Positions 14,591 through 20,003 of a stretch of DNA of 20,003 nucleotides are shown in pieces. Source of the DNA: Elusimicrobiota bacterium (lineage in GTDB: Bacteria > Elusimicrobiota > Elusimicrobia > Elusimicrobiales > UBA9959); contig DAOWGR010000171.1 of assembly GCA_030637365.1 (NCBI GenBank), positions 1 to 20,003 of the forward strand, written 5' to 3'. The notes below the pieces were generated by a model, which was not told the origin of the DNA, did not search any database, and was given only the letters and a program-made list of their open reading frames with translations. Each line of letters begins with the position of its first letter. Positions within the stretch are counted from its first letter, which is position 1. Made by a program: the position numbers and the translations under genes.

Positions 14591-15763
14591 ATGGATACAA
14601 TTCAAATTATCACTAAAAATGAAAACGACAGAAAAATCCTAAAACAAATATTCGCGAACATCGGAAAAAATATCGTTTTTTCGCATGATTTAAACGACGC
14701 TTTGGATATATTTGAAAAAGCGCGCCCCAATGCCGTATTTATAGTTGACGAAGAAGACCCTCCGGTAAACATAAAACTCCGCGAAATACAGAGAATAGCC
14801 CCCTTTATTCCCATTATCGTTCTTCTAAAAAAAAGAGATTCGTCTCATGCCATTGAATACATGAAACTCGGCGCCTTTGACTGCGCTCACGCTCCATGGA
14901 CAGAGGAACAGCTTCAACCCATTATAAAAAAATCACTTAATTTAAGCGGAACAACCATAGAGCTGGAAAAACCCGATTTTAAAAAACAAAAAATAGCTAT
15001 TTTAACGGCCGCCGCCGCCGTAACCATTCTATTCGGCTTTATATTCGGCTGGCATCATGCCTACAAAAAATACCATGTCATACCGGCAAAGCAAAACAAA
15101 ACCCAATTGCCTTATCTTCATCCTTCGGGAATAACTTTCAGCAAAGGGCAAATACTGATAAGCGATTGGTACACGCAAGCCATTTATAAGCATGACCCTG
15201 ACGGTCTCCAAATTTCAGGCGTGCATTCATTTCCCAATATAACGCCGATAGCTTTAACGAGCGGCAAAGACACTTTATGGCTCGCGAACGCCGAAGGACT
15301 GATAGAAAAAAGGCTTAAAGACAATAAATTCACGCTCCTTTCAAAAACAAAAAATAAAGCTGCAAGTTTAAGCGGAATGTGCTTTGACGGACTTTATTTC
15401 TGGACGGCGGACTCCGCGTCCATTAAATTGACAAAACACCTCAATAATGACACCCTGGATAAACTTGAAAGTTTTAATTATCCGGGAAGAAATATTTCAG
15501 CCATGACATGCGATAACAGACTCATTTGGATTGCCGACGGCAAAACAAAAGAATTAATCACAATGCCTTTGGATAATCCCGAAAAAATACTTTCGCGCGC
15601 AGAAATAAAAGAATATGTTTCAAAAACGCTTAAAATAACGGGGATAGCGAAAAAAGATGAAAAAGTCTGGTTTGTGGCTAAAGATAAGAAAAAAGGATTT
15701 TTATTTTCAAAAAAACTAAGCAAATGGCATACTAAAAACCATGAAAACTCAAAAAAGCCATAA
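14591..15763 (+). CDS. Degenerate receiver domain fused by one transmembrane helix to a propeller-like exterior domain
   Basis: A 390-residue protein of unusual layout. Residues 1-118 match a response-regulator receiver: a candidate phosphoacceptor Asp53 in AVFIVDEED, and IVLLKKRDSSHAIEYMKLGA. The conserved switch Thr is replaced by Leu, the Lys-Pro motif is HAPW (Ala101 in the lysine position), and the N-terminal acidic pair reads TKNEND, so metal-dependent phosphorylation is doubtful. A membrane helix lies at about 135-154 (IAILTAAAAVTILFGFIFGW). Residues 175-375 hold about five similar segments, each with a G-I/M-x-x-like strand and then W-x-A-D-like strand (ILISDWYTQAI, LWLANAEG, YFWTADSAS, LIWIADGK, VWFVAKDK), which suggest an NHL/YncE-like propeller outside the membrane. 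AAAGG is 11 bases before the ATG. It probably shares an operon with the LysM barrel and the PilZ-like gene. Confidence 0.82.
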   Translation: MDTIQIITKNENDRKILKQIFANIGKNIVFSHDLNDALDIFEKARPNAVFIVDEEDPPVNIKLREIQRIAPFIPIIVLLKKRDSSHAIEYMKLGAFDCAHAPWTEEQLQPIIKKSLNLSGTTIELEKPDFKKQKIAILTAAAAVTILFGFIFGWHHAYKKYHVIPAKQNKTQLPYLHPSGITFSKGQILISDWYTQAIYKHDPDGLQISGVHSFPNITPIALTSGKDTLWLANAEGLIEKRLKDNKFTLLSKTKNKAASLSGMCFDGLYFWTADSASIKLTKHLNNDTLDKLESFNYPGRNISAMTCDNRLIWIADGKTKELITMPLDNPEKILSRAEIKEYVSKTLKITGIAKKDEKVWFVAKDKKKGFLFSKKLSKWHTKNHENSKKP

Positions 15764-16055
15764 AAAATATTTTCCGACGGCTATAATGACATCGGATGAA
15801 AACCCCAATTACTGGGGCAGAATACTTGAAATAGACCAAAACCAATGCATTATAATGAGCAGTTTTAAAAGAAGATTTGAAAAGATAATATATTTGAGTT
15901 TTGAAATGGACAATACCGAATTTGAAAATATCCGCTGCCGCGTAAAAAAAATCAGCCGCGACTCTGACGGCTATTTCTATTATGAAGCGATATTCATTGA
16001 CAGCCTTCAAAAATCCGACATGCGCCAAAAAATACTTCAAATGCTTACGAAATAA
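15741..16055 (+). CDS. Small PilZ-like protein overlapping the receiver-propeller gene
   Basis: A 104-residue soluble protein whose ATG lies 23 bp inside the preceding gene, in another frame, implying translational coupling; no Shine-Dalgarno is evident. The pattern of short strands (YWGRILEIDQNQCIIMSS, KIIYLSFEMDN, IRCRVKKISRDSDGYFYYEA) and a C-terminal helix (QKSDMRQKILQMLTK) resembles a PilZ-type barrel. The c-di-GMP binding motifs RxxxR and D/N-x-S-x-x-G are not intact, so if it is PilZ it is a non-binding or divergent form. I choose the plus frame over the antisense frame here because its composition is protein-like and follows the operon. The assignment rests on overall pattern only. 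Confidence 0.6.
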   Translation: MKTQKSHKKYFPTAIMTSDENPNYWGRILEIDQNQCIIMSSFKRRFEKIIYLSFEMDNTEFENIRCRVKKISRDSDGYFYYEAIFIDSLQKSDMRQKILQMLTK

Positions 16056-16058
16056 AAA

Positions 16059-16128
16059 ACAGCGCTACAGTTCAACAGCGCGGCAGAGTGGCAGAGTGGC
16101 AGTTTAACAACAAACAACTAACAATGTG
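16059..16128 (+). repeat. Octamer array, left arm of a gap-spanning inverted repeat
   Basis: Units of 8 bases start at 16059: ACAGCGCT, ACAGTTCA, ACAGCGCG, GCAGAGTG, GCAGAGTG, GCAGTTTA, then degenerate ACA-type units. The first units are the reverse complement of those at 16305-16328, next to the convergent gene. The array begins four bases after the PilZ-like stop. Confidence 0.75.
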
Positions 16129-16182
16129 AAAAAAGTGATTAAGCAACAGCATAACAACTTGGCAGTTGAAGGATTGTTTAGT

Positions 16183-16198
16183 ACTCAATAAACGCGCT
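16183..16198 (+). repeat. Octamer pair shared with the AsmA upstream region
   Basis: ACTCAATA followed by AACGCGCT. The same pair (ACTCAATA then AACGCTAT) occurs at 16973-16988, giving a 14-base exact match (TACTCAATAAACGC at 16182 and 16972). Confidence 0.65.
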
Positions 16199-16211
16199 TT
16201 TCTATTTTTTC

Positions 16212-16253
16212 ACTTCTTGCCTTCCGCTTCCTGCTTGCTGTTTGCCTATCAAG
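16212..16253 (+). repeat. Heptamer run within the convergent gap
   Basis: Units ACTTCTT, GCCTTCC, GCTTCCT, GCTTGCT, GTTTGCC step by 7 bases from 16212. It sits between the two octamer arms. Confidence 0.5.
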
Positions 16254-16288
16254 CTATCGCGCTGTTTATTACTTGTGACTGGTAATTT

Positions 16289-16328
16289 ACTGCCACACTG
16301 TATCACTGCCGCGCTGTAGCGCTGTTTA
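16289..16328 (-). repeat. Octamer array, right arm of the gap-spanning inverted repeat
   Basis: ACTGCCAC, ACTGTATC, ACTGCCGC, GCTGTAGC and GCTGTTTA begin at 16289, 16297, 16305, 16313 and 16321. Read on the minus strand they start AAACAGCGCTACAG, as does the left arm. The last unit overlaps the flavin reductase stop. Confidence 0.75.
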
Positions 16329-16889
16329 CTTTTTCTTATAATCCATACCGTCTTTCCACGCTTTTCCGACCAATTCTCCCACCGCGCAATAATTGTTATC
16401 AGGCATGGTCAAAGTGAACGGACGCATTTTCTTTATATCCGGTTTTCCGTCCGTCATATATTTTTCATCGCCATAAGCGCCTATAATCTCACCGATAAAC
16501 AGTTCCGCTTTGGGAAGCTTTACAGTCTGTATCAGTTTGCACTCCACTGAAACAGGACATTGCTTAATCATTGGGGCATGCTTAAGTTCGCCATAACAAC
16601 AATCAAATATTTTGCTTTTATCTTCGTCCGCTCCCGATACTGTTCCGACATAATCAGTCACCTTAAGCATTTCAATGCTTGGAACACAAATACTGAATTC
16701 TTTATTTTCTTTAATGCCCTCAGTGGTATAATGCGCGCTCGATACCACGCCTATCAAAGGCGGCTTTGAGCTCAGTCTTGAAACCCAGCTGATTGCCATA
16801 TGATTTGGCTTGCCTTTGACATGAGCTCCGACGATTACCACCGGCATCGGATAAGTAAACGCGTTATTATCAATTTTGATTTTATCCAT
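16326..16889 (-). CDS. Flavin reductase-like (FMN-binding split barrel) protein
   Basis: Cytosolic flavoprotein of the flavin reductase/flavoredoxin-like family, expected to bind FMN and transfer electrons. The 187-residue product shows the family N-terminus TYPMPVVIVGAHVKGKPNHM followed by ISWVSRLSSKPPLIGVVSS, the FMN-binding region, and SICVPSIEMLKVTDYVG. A later segment, CPVSVECKLIQTVKLPKAEL with FIGEIIGAY, is also typical. Length is normal. GGAG lies 6 bases before the ATG. The gene stands alone between arrays of octamer repeats and is convergent with the PilZ-like gene. Its electron donor and acceptor cannot be deduced. Confidence 0.9.
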   Translation of the reverse strand: MDKIKIDNNAFTYPMPVVIVGAHVKGKPNHMAISWVSRLSSKPPLIGVVSSAHYTTEGIKENKEFSICVPSIEMLKVTDYVGTVSGADEDKSKIFDCCYGELKHAPMIKQCPVSVECKLIQTVKLPKAELFIGEIIGAYGDEKYMTDGKPDIKKMRPFTLTMPDNNYCAVGELVGKAWKDGMDYKKK

Positions 16890-16972
16890 TATTTTCTCCC
16901 TATTCGATTAAATAAAGCCACTGCCAATATTATAGCCAAAGTTCAAACCAAATACACCCGTCTCGCCATTTT

Positions 16973-17012
16973 ACTCAATAAACGCTATAACGCTTAACGC
17001 TAATAACGCAAT
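16973..17012 (+). repeat. Octamer array ending at the AsmA promoter
   Basis: Five 8-base units: ACTCAATA, AACGCTAT, AACGCTTA, ACGCTAAT, AACGCAAT. The array stops where the predicted -35 box begins. Confidence 0.7.
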
Positions 17013-17039
17013 GAACACTCCTTTCCTTTTTGTTATAAT
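17012..17039 (+). promoter_or_regulatory. Predicted sigma70-type promoter for a leaderless AsmA-like mRNA
   Basis: TATAAT at 17034-17039 and TGAACA at 17012-17017 (four of six -35 matches, 16-base spacer). Transcription would start about seven bases after the -10 box, which is the A of ATG 17046. There is no Shine-Dalgarno before the ATG. Confidence 0.6.
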
Positions 17040-17045
17040 TTTCAT

Positions 17046-18251
17046 ATGGCAAGAAAAAAAACAGCCGTTATTTCAGTCTTATCGGCGATTTTAATCATAT
17101 CCGGTTTTTATTTCGGAGCGCGATTTGCGTCCACAAAAATATCAAACAACTTTTCGTCTTCATACGCTAAAAAGCTAAATAGAAAAATAGATTTTGGCAA
17201 AACATCATTCTCCTTTATTGACGGCATAGTCATATCCGATATAAATATCTTCTCAACAAATATTCCGGCAAAAACCGCGTATTCAATAAAAAAAACGGCC
17301 ATAATATTTAAAGCCATTCCCCTTTTAAAAGGAAATCTCATAGTTTCAAAAATCAAAATTAACAACGCCAAATTCACGCTTATCCGAGAAAAAAACGGAG
17401 ATTGGGATTTTGCAGATATCCAAGCTGTTTTGCCAAAACCAAAAGACAAATTTTATTCCGCATGGCCAAAGCAAATAATCGCGGAGGATTCTGAAATATT
17501 CATAATAGACAAAATGTCGGGTAATATGTGGGCTTTGGAAAACGCCGATTTAAAATTTTCCAAACGCTTATCCTATTACGGCGGCTCTTTTTCAATATCC
17601 TGCGAAGGAATGTTTAAGGGAAGTTTTCTAAATAATTCATTTATGTCAAAAAAAATCAAAAGCGCGATAAAAGCCAATTTTGAAAACAACAACCTGAATT
17701 CCAGCATAGGAGAAATTGAATTAAAAGATTTATCTTCCGACGGCATCCGCTTTAAAAATATAAATTTTAAATGGGATTTATTTGAAATCAACAGCCGGGA
17801 AAACAAACAAAATTATAAAGCCGAGTTTAAGATAGAAGAAATATCAACGCTAAATACGGACAATCCGATTAGACAAAACATAGCTGAAGCGTTCAAAACT
17901 TTTTCAAAGATTTACGGCAAAAAAATTCCCGATATAAACGAACTGAACTTTCAAGATATTTCAGCCAAAACATCTTTCCATAAGGATTTGTTCCATATCC
18001 AAGATTTTAAAATGAATTCCGATATATCCTCCCTAAACGCGGATTTTAAACTGAATACGAAAACGAATAAACTGGACTTGGATTTTAAAGGCAACATATT
18101 GGGTAAAGAAATGAAGATTACCGCCAAAGGGCCGTATGATAATCCTCATATAAAACCGGAATTTTCATATACCTTGCGAACAAAAATAACGGCTTTTTTG
18201 AAAATATTGTCAGAAAATATCTTTGATAAAACAAATGGAGAAAAACCATGA
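17046..18251 (+). CDS. AsmA-like envelope protein
   Basis: A 401-residue protein with one N-terminal membrane helix (about 6-27, AVISVLSAILIISGFYFGAR) and a long beta-rich periplasmic part. The arrangement KTSFSFIDGIVISDINIFS, then LLKGNLIVSKIKINNAKFTLIRE and GDWDFADI is characteristic of AsmA/DUF748-type proteins, as is the late DFKGNILGKEMKITAKGPYDNPHI. AsmA-like proteins act in outer-membrane biogenesis and probably lipid transport between membranes; which role applies here is inference. The protein is shorter than E. coli AsmA. The start is supported by the promoter placement (see 17012-17039) and the clear membrane anchor. Its TGA overlaps the next ATG in an ATGA junction, coupling it to the dihydrolipoamide dehydrogenase-like gene, an unexpected partner. 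Confidence 0.85.
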   Translation: MARKKTAVISVLSAILIISGFYFGARFASTKISNNFSSSYAKKLNRKIDFGKTSFSFIDGIVISDINIFSTNIPAKTAYSIKKTAIIFKAIPLLKGNLIVSKIKINNAKFTLIREKNGDWDFADIQAVLPKPKDKFYSAWPKQIIAEDSEIFIIDKMSGNMWALENADLKFSKRLSYYGGSFSISCEGMFKGSFLNNSFMSKKIKSAIKANFENNNLNSSIGEIELKDLSSDGIRFKNINFKWDLFEINSRENKQNYKAEFKIEEISTLNTDNPIRQNIAEAFKTFSKIYGKKIPDINELNFQDISAKTSFHKDLFHIQDFKMNSDISSLNADFKLNTKTNKLDLDFKGNILGKEMKITAKGPYDNPHIKPEFSYTLRTKITAFLKILSENIFDKTNGEKP

Positions 18252-19612
18252 GCAAAAATATCGTGATTATAGGCTCCGGCCCGGCAGGCTTTCCCTGCGC
18301 GCTTAAACTGAAAGAACTTGGCGCCAATGTAACCATTGTGGAAAAAGGCGATTTCGGCGGCACATGCTTAAACAAAGGCTGCATTCCGTCCAAATCCTAT
18401 TTGAACGCCGGATACCGGGTCCATTCTCTTGAAATTTTAAAAGGACTCCTCAAAGACGATAAAGCGCTTAATTTTGATACTTCAATGCTGTCATGGGATA
18501 AAATAAAACAAAGAAAAACGGATGTCATTTTGAAACTGAGAAACTCTCTTGAGAAAATGATTCAAATGAAAAAAATAGAAATTATAAGAGGAGAAGCTTC
18601 TTTCAAATCAAACGCCGAAATTAAAATTAAAACGGCTGAAGGCGAAATAATAAAAGAATTTGATTATGCCATTATCGCTACGGGAACAAATCCGAGTTTC
18701 CCCCCGCCATTTGCCGATTTCAAAGATAAACTTTTGGATTCGGACAGAATTTTTGATATTCCGCGCGTTCCAAAATCATTGGCCATCATCGGCGGCGGCG
18801 TGATTGGACTTGAATTCGCCTGTTTTTTCAATTCAATCGGAACCGAAGTGAGCGTACTGGAATTATTGCCCAATATTCTGCAAGGCGAAGACCCCATGGT
18901 TATAAGAGCGCTTAAAACTTCATTTGAAAAAAGAGGAATTAAATTTCATTTGGGCGGAAAAACTGAAACCATTGAATTTTCCGATGGCAAAAAAATTCTT
19001 AATTTGGATGACAAAACAAAAATTGAAGCTGAAGAAATATTGGTGGCAACGGGAAGAAACTCCAATTTAAAAGAATTGAACCTTGAAGCCGTTAAACTTG
19101 ACCATAATAAAAAAGGCCTGAAAGTTAATGACTATCTTCAGACTGAAACTGAAAATATATACGCCATAGGCGATATTAACGGAATATCCCTTTTAGCTCA
19201 TTCGGCTACAAAACAAGGCGAAATAGCGGCTGAAAATATAATGGGCGCCAAAAAAACCTTTGACAACAATATCGTTCCAAAATGTATTTATACCTGGCCT
19301 GAAGCGGCGTCCATAGGATTAAACAAAAGCGAAGCGGACGCGAAAGGAATTGAAGCCAAAACTCAGAGAACATATTTCAACTTTTCCGGAAAAGCCCTGA
19401 CAACGGAAGCTGCCGAGGGCTTCGTCCAGATAGTTTATAATGATAGTGATGATGTAATTATAGGCGCTCAAATAGTGGGGCAAAGCGCGACCGAGCTTAT
19501 ACATGTCATAGCGGTGGCGATTAAGTTTAAACTTAAAAGAAGCGATATGCGAGAGCTGATTTATGCCCACCCGACAATGGCCGAAGCAATAGGAGAAACC
19601 TTAAACAAATAG
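18248..19612 (+). CDS. lpd: Dihydrolipoamide dehydrogenase-like flavoprotein disulfide reductase
   Basis: FAD-dependent enzyme that would reoxidise dihydrolipoamide with NAD in 2-oxoacid dehydrogenase or glycine cleavage complexes. The 454-residue product has the FAD dinucleotide fold IIGSGPAGFPCALKL (7-21), the redox disulfide GGTCLNKGCIPSK (Cys40 and Cys45), the NAD fold AIIGGGVIGLEFACFF, the second FAD motif NIYAIGDING, and the dimer-interface pair His441 and Glu446 in YAHPTMAEAIGE. All key residues are present, so it should be active. GGAG is 7 bases before the ATG. No E1, E2 or lipoate genes are in the window, so its complex is encoded elsewhere. A related disulfide reductase role is the main alternative. 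Confidence 0.92.
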   Translation: MSKNIVIIGSGPAGFPCALKLKELGANVTIVEKGDFGGTCLNKGCIPSKSYLNAGYRVHSLEILKGLLKDDKALNFDTSMLSWDKIKQRKTDVILKLRNSLEKMIQMKKIEIIRGEASFKSNAEIKIKTAEGEIIKEFDYAIIATGTNPSFPPPFADFKDKLLDSDRIFDIPRVPKSLAIIGGGVIGLEFACFFNSIGTEVSVLELLPNILQGEDPMVIRALKTSFEKRGIKFHLGGKTETIEFSDGKKILNLDDKTKIEAEEILVATGRNSNLKELNLEAVKLDHNKKGLKVNDYLQTETENIYAIGDINGISLLAHSATKQGEIAAENIMGAKKTFDNNIVPKCIYTWPEAASIGLNKSEADAKGIEAKTQRTYFNFSGKALTTEAAEGFVQIVYNDSDDVIIGAQIVGQSATELIHVIAVAIKFKLKRSDMRELIYAHPTMAEAIGETLNK

Positions 19613-19651
19613 ATTGAATAAAGTTTCATATCTATTGACTGGCATGTCAGT

Positions 19652-19781
19652 AGAGGCCTTTCGGCATTTACCTGTAGAACCAGGGTCGGCACGAGGCTAA
19701 TCCCGCCCTTCCCTATCTCACTTCGCTGTAAGCGTATGCGAAGCTCCGAAGGGCCCTACAGGCAAACACCGAAACACCTCT
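19652..19781. other. Rod-like dyad element (possible structured RNA), lpd/ankyrin gap
   Basis: The 324-bp gap holds a long imperfect hairpin. The outer arm 19652-19677 (containing TTTCGG and CCTGTAG) pairs with 19756-19781 (CTACAGG and CCGAAA) through about 20 base pairs interrupted by small internal loops. Inside, GCCCTTC (19705-19711) pairs with GAAGGGC (19748-19754) and CTTCGC (19721-19726) with GCGAAG (19738-19743). It is more GC-rich than its surroundings and has no ORF. I could not match it to SRP RNA, 6S RNA, tmRNA or a known riboswitch by eye. Confidence 0.55.
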
Positions 19782-19884
19782 TAATTTTCTGCCATAATCT
19801 CTTTGCTTTTTATAAAAATAATCCCAACCACCCCATTACGATACAGCCGATTTACCCTGTCCTAGATTTAAGGAGTTCTTTATA

Positions 19885-19913
19885 TTACCACCAAATCAAA
19901 AAAATTATATAAT
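19885..19913 (+). promoter_or_regulatory. Predicted promoter of the ankyrin-type gene
   Basis: TTACCA at 19885-19890 and TATAAT at 19908-19913, 17-base spacer. Transcription would start about 17 bases before the GTG, leaving room for the GGGGG ribosome site. Confidence 0.55.
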
Positions 19914-19936
19914 AAACATTCAACTTGGGGGAATTT

Positions 19937-20003
19937 GTGTCAATAGAAAATCTTATTAAAGCGGCAGAAAATAATGACAAAGAAACAGTCCGGTCATTAA
20001 TAA
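19937..20003 (+). CDS. Start of an ankyrin-repeat-like protein, partial (runs off right edge)
   Basis: From GTG 19937 the visible 22 residues read VSIENLIKAAENNDKETVRS then LI. This pattern (LIKAAENNDKETVRSLI) is typical of the first helix pair of an ankyrin repeat protein. A G-rich ribosome site (GGGGGAA, 19926-19932) precedes it closely and a promoter lies upstream. With so little sequence the family call is tentative; no ATG is available in this frame. Confidence 0.55.
   Translation, partial: MSIENLIKAAENNDKETVRSLI

Noticed and set aside
15732..16040. 102-codon minus-strand frame opposite the PilZ-like gene
   Set aside because: The plus frame overlaps and follows the operon, and has the more protein-like strand pattern; the antisense frame shows no recognisable features.
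19652..19781. SRP RNA, 6S RNA or tmRNA
   Set aside because: No GGAAGGAAGC-type SRP loop, no recognisable 6S bubble and no tmRNA ends were seen on either strand.

Overview
The window looks like an AT-rich chromosomal segment from a diderm (Gram-negative-type) bacterium. The signs are a PorV/UPF0164-like outer-membrane barrel, an AsmA-like envelope protein, a lipoprotein solute-binding protein and an AMIN-type amidase. The mix would fit a poorly studied lineage such as Elusimicrobiota or Omnitrophota, but I cannot place it from sequence alone. I see no rRNA, tRNA, CRISPR array, transposase or phage gene.

Layout: 1-1693 (-) is an OPT-family oligopeptide transporter running off the left edge, preceded by a leader with two strong hairpins. 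1913-3277 (-) is a PIF1-like helicase. 3494-4858 (+) is a sodium-coupled amino-acid transporter (NSS family), 4926-6914 (+) a double cysteine peptidase (C39-like plus SH3 plus NlpC/P60), 7045-7494 (+) a small membrane protein, 7542-9272 (+) a family 5 peptide-binding lipoprotein, and 9508-10188 (+) endonuclease III. Several of these point to peptide and amino-acid uptake.

10348-16055 is a divergent envelope/signalling block. On the minus strand a secreted peptidoglycan amidase is translationally coupled (ATGA overlap) to a GAF-PAS sensor without an output domain. On the plus strand there follow an outer-membrane barrel with a coiled coil and a C-terminal LysM, a degenerate receiver joined through one membrane helix to a beta-propeller-like exterior, and a small PilZ-like protein overlapping it. 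This block is the best candidate here for an undescribed system.

16326-16889 (-) is a flavin reductase-like protein. 17046-19612 holds an apparently leaderless AsmA-like gene coupled by an ATGA overlap to a dihydrolipoamide dehydrogenase-like enzyme. An ankyrin-type protein begins at 19937 and leaves the right edge.

The most unusual non-coding signal is in the gaps. Most are built from degenerate units with a strict 7-base or 8-base period, often with the two halves in inverted orientation, and some arrays run into gene ends (nth C-terminus, PorV-like signal peptide). Separately there are three larger dyad-symmetric elements (1728-1805, 9346-9474, 19652-19781) that could be structured RNAs or small repeat elements.
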